Shown: positions 55,863 to 61,842 of the stretch, in pieces
Layout: each line of letters begins with the position of its first letter
How positions within the stretch are numbered: position 1 is the first letter of the stretch
NCBI GenBank assembly: GCA_024640255.1
Contig: JAHEFI010000010.1
Location: 1-61,842 of the forward strand
Reading direction: 5' to 3'
Source: Bacteroidota bacterium
Lineage (GTDB): Bacteria; Bacteroidota; Bacteroidia; Chitinophagales; Chitinophagaceae
DNA length: 61,842 bases
Program-made: the position numbers and the translations under genes
Notes under the pieces: model-generated
Database searches by the model: none
What the model was told of the DNA's origin: nothing
What the model saw: the letters and a program-made list of their open reading frames with translations, nothing else

Positions 55863-56924
55863 ATGTCTACTTCCGCTTTTCCTGTGATTAAAAACACAGC
55901 TCCCAAATTGCCTAGTTTCAATATGGATGAAATTGCATTCGGTAAAAATTTTACTGATCATATGTTAGTGGCTGATTATGAAAATGGAGAATGGAAAAAT
56001 GTTGTCATTAAACCATATGAGCCATTACAGATGGATCCTTCTTGTGCAACATTGCATTATGGTCAAACTATTTTTGAAGGTATCAAAGCTTTTAAAAATG
56101 AAAAAGAAGAAGTAGTTGTTTTTAGACCAGATCAAAATTTAATTCGTTTTAATAAATCTGCAGAGCGTATGCAAATGCCTGCTGTACCAGAATGGTTATT
56201 CATTGATGGTATGAAACAATTAATTGATATTGAAAGAGGTTGGATTCCAAATAAACCAGATGCCTCTTTATACATCAGACCATTCATGATTGCTATGGAT
56301 CCTTTCTTAGGAGTAAGACCTTCTAATACATATAAGTTCATGATTATTCTTGGACCAAGTGGTGCTTATTTTTCTGCACCCATGAAAATTTTAATTGAAC
56401 AACAATACACTCGTGCAACACCAGGTGGTGTGGGCTTTGCAAAGAATGGAGGAAATTACGGAGGTAGTTTATTTCCTGTATCATTAGCACAACAAAAAGG
56501 ATTTGATCAAGTATTGTGGACCGATGCTATCGAACATAAATATGTAGAAGAAGTGGGAATGATGAATGTGATGTTTGTGATTGATGGAAAAGTAATTACT
56601 CCAAGTGTGGATAGAGGTACTGTATTAAAAGGAGTAACAAGAGCGAGCGCCATTGTTTTATTAAAAGATATGGGCTACGAAGTAGAGGAAAGAAATTTAT
56701 CTGTTGCTGAAATTGTAGACGCACACAAAAAAGGATTATTCCAAGAAGTATTTGGAGTAGGTACCGCAGCGGTGGTTTCTTATATTTCAAGACTGTCTCA
56801 CGGAGAGTATCATATGGATTTTAATGTGGATGACCTTAAAGTGGCACCTGCCTTGAAAAACCACTTAAATGAGATCAGAATGGGGCATGTGCCAGATAAA
56901 TATAATTGGCTAATGCATATCTAG
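55863..56924 (+). CDS. ilvE: Branched-chain amino acid aminotransferase
   Basis: 353 aa, fold-type IV PLP enzyme. CATLHYGQTIFEGIKAFK and RPDQNLIRFNKSAERMQMP are family signatures. The PLP lysine is in GGVGFAKNGGNYGGSL. It transfers amino groups to make Leu, Ile and Val. The length and sequence follow the eukaryotic-like BCAT2 subgroup, which is common in Bacteroidota. Confidence 0.96.
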   Translation: MSTSAFPVIKNTAPKLPSFNMDEIAFGKNFTDHMLVADYENGEWKNVVIKPYEPLQMDPSCATLHYGQTIFEGIKAFKNEKEEVVVFRPDQNLIRFNKSAERMQMPAVPEWLFIDGMKQLIDIERGWIPNKPDASLYIRPFMIAMDPFLGVRPSNTYKFMIILGPSGAYFSAPMKILIEQQYTRATPGGVGFAKNGGNYGGSLFPVSLAQQKGFDQVLWTDAIEHKYVEEVGMMNVMFVIDGKVITPSVDRGTVLKGVTRASAIVLLKDMGYEVEERNLSVAEIVDAHKKGLFQEVFGVGTAAVVSYISRLSHGEYHMDFNVDDLKVAPALKNHLNEIRMGHVPDKYNWLMHI

Positions 56925-57004
56925 TCCAAATCATTGGTAAACAGCCATTTACGACCCAAATGATATTTATTTATAGGCTTTTTTCAAAAATAGCCAATAA
57001 ACAT

Positions 57005-57035
57005 TTTGGGAATTCGTTTACAGGCATTACCTTTG
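57005..57035 (+). promoter_or_regulatory. rpsL operon promoter
   Basis: -33 TTTG (57005-57008), spacer of 19 bp, -7 TACCTTTG (57028-57035). The 15-bp block AGGCATTACCTTTGC (57022-57036) is repeated exactly at the rpsJ promoter. Confidence 0.8.
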
Positions 57036-57081
57036 CCGTCCGAATTTTTTATAACCAGAATTGAACAAAACAGCATAATAA

Positions 57082-57462
57082 ATGCCTACTATTCAACAAT
57101 TAGTGAGAAAAGGCCGTGAGATCATCAGGGCTAAAAGTAAATCAAGAGCTTTGGATGCATGTCCTCAGCGTCGTGGTGTATGTACAAGAGTTTATACTAC
57201 AACTCCTAAAAAGCCAAACTCTGCGTTACGTAAAGTAGCGAAAGTACGTTTGACTAATAAGATTGAGGTAATCGCTTATATCCCAGGTGAAGGTCATAAC
57301 TTACAAGAGCACAGTATCGTTTTAATACGTGGTGGTCGTGTGAAAGACTTACCAGGTGTACGTTATCATATTGTTCGTGGTAGTTTGGATACTGCTGGTG
57401 TTAAAGACCGTAAGCAGTCTCGTTCTAAGTATGGTACTAAGAAAGAAAAAGCAAAAAAATAA
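57082..57462 (+). CDS. rpsL: Ribosomal protein S12
   Basis: 126 aa: [12 protein letters not shown], the decoding-loop motif [21 protein letters not shown], and the second loop [10 protein letters not shown]. It helps in decoding accuracy in the 30S A site. The Lys in TPKKPNSA, where streptomycin resistance mutations often fall, is wild-type. First gene of rpsL-rpsG. Confidence 0.99.
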   Translation: MPTIQQLVRKGREIIRAKSKSRALDACPQRRGVCTRVYTTTPKKPNSALRKVAKVRLTNKIEVIAYIPGEGHNLQEHSIVLIRGGRVKDLPGVRYHIVRGSLDTAGVKDRKQSRSKYGTKKEKAKK

Positions 57463-57488
57463 TAACAACTCATTAATATTCGACTGAC

Positions 57489-57956
57489 ATGCGTAAAGCA
57501 CAACCTAAAAAGATTCCATTAGCACCAGATCCTCGTTTCAACGATAAATTGGTTACTCGTTTTATCAATAACATTATGTTAGATGGTAAAAAGACTACAG
57601 CTTTCAATATTTTCTATGATGCATTAGACAAAGTGAGCAAATTCACTGGCGAAGATGGATATGAAATGTGGAAGAAAGCAGTAGCTAATGTTACTCCTGC
57701 TGTAGAAGTTCGTAGCCGTCGTATTGGTGGTGCAACTTTCCAAATTCCTTCAGAAGTTCGTCCTGACAGAAAGATTTCTTTAAGTATGAAGTGGTTAGTT
57801 CGTTACAGCCGTGAGCGTAATGGTAAGACAATGGCAGACAAGTTAGCAAACGAGATCATCGCAGCTACAAAAGGTGAAGGTGCAGCTTTCAAAAAGAAAG
57901 AAGATGTACACCGTATGGCAGAAGCCAACAAGGCTTTCTCTCACTTCAAAGTGTAA
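57489..57956 (+). CDS. rpsG: Ribosomal protein S7
   Basis: 155 aa: [52 protein letters not shown]. It organises the 3' domain of 16S rRNA in the 30S head. 26 bp after rpsL and followed by a terminator that overlaps the fusA promoter. Confidence 0.99.
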   Translation: MRKAQPKKIPLAPDPRFNDKLVTRFINNIMLDGKKTTAFNIFYDALDKVSKFTGEDGYEMWKKAVANVTPAVEVRSRRIGGATFQIPSEVRPDRKISLSMKWLVRYSRERNGKTMADKLANEIIAATKGEGAAFKKKEDVHRMAEANKAFSHFKV

Positions 57957-57984
57957 GGATCATTTAATTGATTTAAATTTATAC

Positions 57985-58012
57985 AAAACCCCATTTATTT
58001 GGGGTTTTTTGT
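57985..58012 (+). terminator. Terminator after rpsG
   Basis: AAAACCCC (57985-57992) / GGGGTTTT (58001-58008), 8-nt loop, then TT. Its T tract runs directly into the fusA -33 box. Confidence 0.75.
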
Positions 58013-58041
58013 TTGTTCAATCACTTTTATCAATAACTTTG
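58012..58041 (+). promoter_or_regulatory. fusA promoter
   Basis: -33 TTTG (58012-58015), 18-bp spacer, -7 TAACTTTG (58034-58041), 38 bp before the start. It overlaps the tail of the rpsG terminator. Confidence 0.7.
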
Positions 58042-58078
58042 CGCCTCGGAATTTAGACTAAAAAATAAACAAATTAAT

Positions 58079-60232
58079 ATGGCGGACTTAAGACTACAAA
58101 GAAACTTTGGTATTGCAGCCCACATTGATGCGGGTAAAACAACTACCACTGAGCGTATTTTACGTTACACAGGTATGATTCACAAAATTGGTGAAGTACA
58201 TGATGGTGGTGCTACCACAGACTGGATGGAGCAAGAAAAAGAAAGAGGTATTACTATTACTTCTGCAGCGGTGTCTTGTCAATGGCAGTTCCCAACAGTA
58301 TTAGGTAAGCCTGATGCTAATACAAAAAGTTATTATTTCAACATTATTGATACTCCAGGTCACGTGGACTTTACTGTAGAGGTAGAGCGTTCTATGCGTG
58401 TATTGGATGGTTTGATTGCTTTGTTTTCTGCAGTAGATGGTGTAGAGCCACAATCAGAAACAGTATGGCGTCAAGCAAATCGTTATAAAGTTCCTCGTAT
58501 TGGTTTCGTTAACAAAATGGACCGTGCGGGTGCTGACTTCTTAATGGTAGTAAACCAAGTAAGAGAAATGTTAGGTGCTAAAGCGGTGCCTTTACAATTA
58601 CCAATTGGTGCTGAAGATAATTTCAAAGGCGTGGTGGATTTAATTAAAATGAAAGGTATCATGTGGGATGATGCTACAGAAGGTATGACTTATGTAGAAG
58701 TTCCTGTACCAGATGATATGAAAGAAGATGTGGATTATTGGAGAGCTCAATTAATTGAAGCGGTTGCTGAATATGATGACAAGTTAATGGAGAAGTTTTT
58801 TGAAAACCCAGATTCAATTTCTGAAGATGAGGTGCATGAAGCCATCCGTAAAGCTTGTATCGATTTAAGTATCGTTCCAATGATGTGTGGATCTTCATTC
58901 AAAAATAAAGGTGTACAAACAGCATTAGATGCAGTTTGTCGTTACTTGCCTTCACCAGTAGATGTGGATGATACTGAAGGTACAGATCCAGATACAGGTG
59001 AGAAGATCACTCGTAAGCCAAATGCAAAAGAACCATTTGCTGCATTAGCATTTAAAATTATGACAGATCCATTCGTAGGACGTTTAGCGTTCTTCAGATG
59101 TTACTCTGGTCACTTAGATGCAGGTTCTTATGTAAGAAACGTGCGTAGTGGAAAGAACGAGCGTATCTCTCGTATTATGAAGATGTTTGCGAACAAACAA
59201 AACCCAATCGATTTTATCGAAGCAGGTGATATCGCAGCAGCTGTAGGTTTCAAAGAGATTAAAACAGGAGATACATTATGTGATGAGAATCACTTAATCG
59301 TATTGGAGAATATGTTTATTCCAGAACCAGTTATCTCTGTAGCTGTTGAGCCTAAGACGCAAGCAGACGTTGATAAAATGGGTATGGCTATTGCAAAATT
59401 AGTAGAAGAAGATCCTACCTTAAGAGTTAAGACAGATGAAGACACTGGTCAAACAATCTTATCTGGTATGGGTGAATTACACTTAGAAATTATCGTTGAC
59501 CGTATGCGACGTGAATTCAAAGTGGAAATCAACCAAGGTAATCCTCAGGTAGCTTATAAAGAAGCATTCGGAACAACTATCGAGCACAGAGAAGTATTGA
59601 AAAAGCAATCTGGTGGTCGTGGTAAGTTCGCAGATATCCAATTCTCTATCGGCCCAGCTGATGAAGAGTGGTTAGCAGCAAATGCTGATAAGAAAGCTTT
59701 CCAATTCGTGAACGATTTATTTGGTGGATCTATCCCTAAAGAATTCGTTCCTGCAATTACTAAAGGTTTCGAAACTGCAATGACAACTGGTGTTTTAGCT
59801 GGTTTCCCAGTGAACAACATGAAGATCCGCGTATTTGATGGTTCATACCATGATGTGGATTCTGATGCAATGTCATTTGAATTGTGTGCTAAAGCTGGTT
59901 TCAGAACTGCTGGTAAGAAAGCGAAGCCTACTTTATTAGAACCAATTATGAAAGTGGAAGTAGTAACTCCTGACCAATACATGGGTGACGTTACAGGTGA
60001 CTTGAACCGTCGTCGTGGTATGTTAGAAGGAATGGATAGCCGTGGTAACTTACAAGTTATCAAAGCGAAAGTGCCATTGAGTGAAATGTTCGGATATGTA
60101 ACTCAATTACGTTCATTAAGCTCTGGTCGTGCAACTTCAACAATGGAGTTCAGCCACTATTCTCCAGCACCAAACAATATTGCTGAAGAAGTTATGGCTA
60201 AGAACAAAGGCAGAATCAAGGACGAAGAATAG
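58079..60232 (+). CDS. fusA: Elongation factor G
   Basis: 717 aa. G domain: [18 protein letters not shown] (G1), RGITITSAA (G2), DTPGHVDF (G3), NKMDRAGAD (G4). Domains II-V follow, with domain [11 protein letters not shown] and the C-terminal [22 protein letters not shown]. It moves tRNA and mRNA through the ribosome. Followed by a terminator and then rpsJ; no tuf gene intervenes. Confidence 0.99.
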   Translation: MADLRLQRNFGIAAHIDAGKTTTTERILRYTGMIHKIGEVHDGGATTDWMEQEKERGITITSAAVSCQWQFPTVLGKPDANTKSYYFNIIDTPGHVDFTVEVERSMRVLDGLIALFSAVDGVEPQSETVWRQANRYKVPRIGFVNKMDRAGADFLMVVNQVREMLGAKAVPLQLPIGAEDNFKGVVDLIKMKGIMWDDATEGMTYVEVPVPDDMKEDVDYWRAQLIEAVAEYDDKLMEKFFENPDSISEDEVHEAIRKACIDLSIVPMMCGSSFKNKGVQTALDAVCRYLPSPVDVDDTEGTDPDTGEKITRKPNAKEPFAALAFKIMTDPFVGRLAFFRCYSGHLDAGSYVRNVRSGKNERISRIMKMFANKQNPIDFIEAGDIAAAVGFKEIKTGDTLCDENHLIVLENMFIPEPVISVAVEPKTQADVDKMGMAIAKLVEEDPTLRVKTDEDTGQTILSGMGELHLEIIVDRMRREFKVEINQGNPQVAYKEAFGTTIEHREVLKKQSGGRGKFADIQFSIGPADEEWLAANADKKAFQFVNDLFGGSIPKEFVPAITKGFETAMTTGVLAGFPVNNMKIRVFDGSYHDVDSDAMSFELCAKAGFRTAGKKAKPTLLEPIMKVEVVTPDQYMGDVTGDLNRRRGMLEGMDSRGNLQVIKAKVPLSEMFGYVTQLRSLSSGRATSTMEFSHYSPAPNNIAEEVMAKNKGRIKDEE

Positions 60233-60260
60233 TCAAATCATTGATTATCAATATTATAAG

Positions 60261-60292
60261 AACCCCTTCCTATCCAACGGAGGGGGTTTTTT
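60261..60292 (+). terminator. Terminator after fusA
   Basis: AACCCCTTCC (60261-60270) / GGAGGGGGTT (60279-60288), one G-T pair, then a T run. It separates fusA from rpsJ. Confidence 0.8.
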
Positions 60293-60352
60293 ATTGAGCC
60301 AAAAGGGGAGGATAAATTATTTTCAAAAAAAATGAAAAAAAGCACAATATTT

Positions 60353-60384
60353 CTTGAATGTTAGGTTACAAGGCATTACCTTTG
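60353..60384 (+). promoter_or_regulatory. rpsJ (S10 operon) promoter
   Basis: -7 TACCTTTG (60377-60384); the -33 position carries CTTG (60353-60356), 20 bp before it. AGGCATTACCTTTGC (60371-60385) is identical to the rpsL promoter block. Confidence 0.7.
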
Positions 60385-60414
60385 CAACCCCAAGATAATT
60401 TGGAAAAATAAGCT

Positions 60415-60720
60415 ATGTCTCAGAGAATTAGAATAAAATTACAGTCTTACGATCACAACTTAGTAGATAAGTCTGCAGAGAAAATCGTAAAAACAGTTCG
60501 CAGTACAGGTGCAGTAGTAACTGGTCCTATTCCTTTGCCTACACACAAACGCATTTTTACTGTGTTACGTTCACCACACGTTAATAAGAAAAGTCGTGAG
60601 CAGTTCCAATTAGCTACGCACAAGCGTTTATTGGATATCTACACTTCTTCTTCTAAAACAGTTGATGCCTTAAGTAAGTTAGACTTACCTTCTGGTGTTG
60701 AAGTGGAGATCAAAGCATAA
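60415..60720 (+). CDS. rpsJ: Ribosomal protein S10
   Basis: 101 aa: [51 protein letters not shown]. It is part of the 30S head, and its loop reaches the decoding area; it also serves in antitermination with NusB. First gene of the S10 operon, separated by 249 bp from rplC. Confidence 0.99.
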   Translation: MSQRIRIKLQSYDHNLVDKSAEKIVKTVRSTGAVVTGPIPLPTHKRIFTVLRSPHVNKKSREQFQLATHKRLLDIYTSSSKTVDALSKLDLPSGVEVEIKA

Positions 60721-60969
60721 CACTATTTATAATTACCATCTCCCAATCGCTGCCCATTATGCAGTAGTCGAAAAAGGAGCGCTGGTTTGAAGTAAGTAAA
60801 ATATAAACAGGCCCTTCGAGGTTTGTTTACTTCCGGTACTTCCCCTCTCAATTGAGAAACAAAGGAAAAGGTCGGCAGCAAACAGGGATTGAATCCGAGC
60901 TACTAATAAAAAGTAGCATCATCATCGGATGTCCTCAGAACCAAACGCGGGGCATAAACCGCAAAAAAG
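60721..60969 (+). ncRNA. Structured rpsJ-rplC spacer, candidate leader RNA
   Basis: An unusually long gap for a ribosomal operon. Visible structures are GAAGTAA/TTACTTC enclosing AAACA/TGTTT and a small GC loop (about 60789-60833). ATCCGA-GCTACT...AGTAGC-...TCGGAT follows (about 60893-60930), two stems in line with an internal loop. GCGG/CCGC (60947-60950, 60959-60962) lies right before the rplC start. No T run follows any of them, so they are not terminators. This fits a ribosomal-protein-binding element that controls rplC and the genes after it. Ligand not shown. Confidence 0.55.
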
Positions 60970-61587
60970 ATGAAAGGTATTATTGGAAAGAAAATCGGCA
61001 TGACTAGCATCTTCGCAGAAGATGGAAAGCAAATTGCTTGTACCATTATCGAAGCTGGTCCATGTACAGTAACTCAGGTGAAGACTCCTGAAGTTGATGG
61101 CTATAGCGCAGTACAATTAGCGTTAGGCGACAAAAAAGAAAAGCATTCTACAAAGTCTGAAATTAATCACTACGCAAAAGCGCAGACTGCTCCCAAAAAA
61201 TTTGTAAAGGAATTCCGCAACTACGATCTTGAAGCTGCACTAGGAACTACTATTACCTTAGACATGTTCTCTGAAGGAGATACTGTTGAAGTTGTTGGTA
61301 CAACAAAGGGTAAAGGTTTCCAAGGTGTTGTTAAGCGTCATGGATTTAGTGGTGTGGGTGAAGCTACACACGGTCAACACGATCGTTCTCGTGCACCAGG
61401 TTCTATTGGTGGATCTTCATATCCTGCAAGAGTATTCAAAGGAATGCGTATGGCGGGTCATATGGGTAACGATCGCGTTAAAACAAAAGGATTAAAAGTA
61501 TTAAAGTTATTCCCTGAGAAGAACTACTTATTAGTAAGTGGATCTGTTCCAGGTCATAACGGATCAATCGTTTTAATCCAAAAGTAA
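60970..61587 (+). CDS. rplC: Ribosomal protein L3
   Basis: 205 aa: [68 protein letters not shown]. It binds 23S rRNA near the peptidyl-transferase centre. Start ATG at 60970, right after the GCGG/CCGC hairpin. rplD follows after 20 bp. Confidence 0.98.
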   Translation: MKGIIGKKIGMTSIFAEDGKQIACTIIEAGPCTVTQVKTPEVDGYSAVQLALGDKKEKHSTKSEINHYAKAQTAPKKFVKEFRNYDLEAALGTTITLDMFSEGDTVEVVGTTKGKGFQGVVKRHGFSGVGEATHGQHDRSRAPGSIGGSSYPARVFKGMRMAGHMGNDRVKTKGLKVLKLFPEKNYLLVSGSVPGHNGSIVLIQK

Positions 61588-61607
61588 TCACCAATTAATC
61601 GACAATC

Positions 61608-61842
61608 ATGCAATTAGAAGTATTAGATATAAAAGGCAAAAAGACTGGCAGACAGGTAGAATTACCTGCTGAAATCTTTGGAGCAACTCCAAACGACCAC
61701 GTTATTTATTTAGCCGTTAAGCAATATTTAGCTGCACGCCGTTCAGGTACGCATAAAGTTAAAACTCGTGCGGAAGTACAAGGTGCTAGCAGAAAATTAC
61801 ACAAGCAAAAAGGTACTGGTGGTGCTCGTAAGGGTAATATCC
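61608..61842 (+). CDS. rplD: Ribosomal protein L4, N-terminal part (runs off window)
   Basis: 78 codons visible: MQLEVLDIKGKKTGRQVELP, DHVIYLAVKQYLAARRSGTHKVKTRAEV, and the conserved KQKGTGGARKGNI loop. L4 binds 23S rRNA and in some bacteria represses its own operon; this makes it a candidate ligand of the spacer before rplC. The 3' end lies outside the window. Confidence 0.97.
   Translation, partial: MQLEVLDIKGKKTGRQVELPAEIFGATPNDHVIYLAVKQYLAARRSGTHKVKTRAEVQGASRKLHKQKGTGGARKGNI

Overview
The window reads as a chromosomal segment of a low-GC member of the Bacteroidota, most like the Chitinophagaceae. Pointers are the -33 TTTG / -7 TAnnTTTG promoters, weak Shine-Dalgarno signals, a DUF3127 protein, a T9SS-type sorting tail, type III and type II glutamine synthetases side by side, a LuxR-type regulator paired with a TPR/HisKA_2 kinase, and rpsL-rpsG-fusA running straight into rpsJ-rplC-rplD with no tuf. 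The family assignment is inference.

Layout. 1-6120: end of an ABC-2 permease with its ATPase, a secreted zinc phospholipase/nuclease-like enzyme, a FAD enzyme, a DUF3127 protein and dnaA. 6206-6435: tRNA-Ser(GCT) and tRNA-Pro(TGG). 6421-10485: an A+T-rich mobile element of about 4.05 kb inserted in the 3' end of tRNA-Pro. It is bounded by a 17-bp direct repeat and codes for two different tyrosine recombinases, a compact HUH (Rep-like) endonuclease, an excisionase-like HTH protein, a SnoaL-like cargo protein and a 67-aa unknown. It carries its own terminator next to the tRNA and paired repeats inside each end. 10484-10692: a strongly palindromic segment that was the original flank of the tRNA gene.

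10693-21575 is an envelope/adhesin region. A pentapeptide-repeat protein is followed by a five-gene minus-strand operon (sensor kinase, response regulator, lipoprotein, T9SS-tail protein, DUF1566/repeat protein). Divergent from it are a 1260-aa tail-fibre-like surface protein and a FISUMP protein. The two large secreted proteins share an N-terminal module, so kinase, regulator and surface proteins probably form one unit.

21577-56924 is housekeeping: phosphodiesterase, PAP2, uvrA, GNAT, UGM-like flavoprotein, rarA, aspS, MFS, sucD, efp, accBC, two glutamine synthetases, purL, hldD, dienelactone hydrolase, pyrG, yidC, TPR-comA-aroE, rdgB and ilvE. Gene ends are tightly packed, and several convergent pairs abut or overlap. 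57005-61842 is the start of the main ribosomal-protein cluster, with a structured 249-nt gap before rplC that looks like a regulatory leader.

The best candidates for something undescribed are the tRNA-Pro mini-element (HUH Rep plus two recombinases), the nested palindrome beside it, the structured rpsJ-rplC spacer, and the EF-P whose loop tip is Arg32 in an NKTARAAA context.
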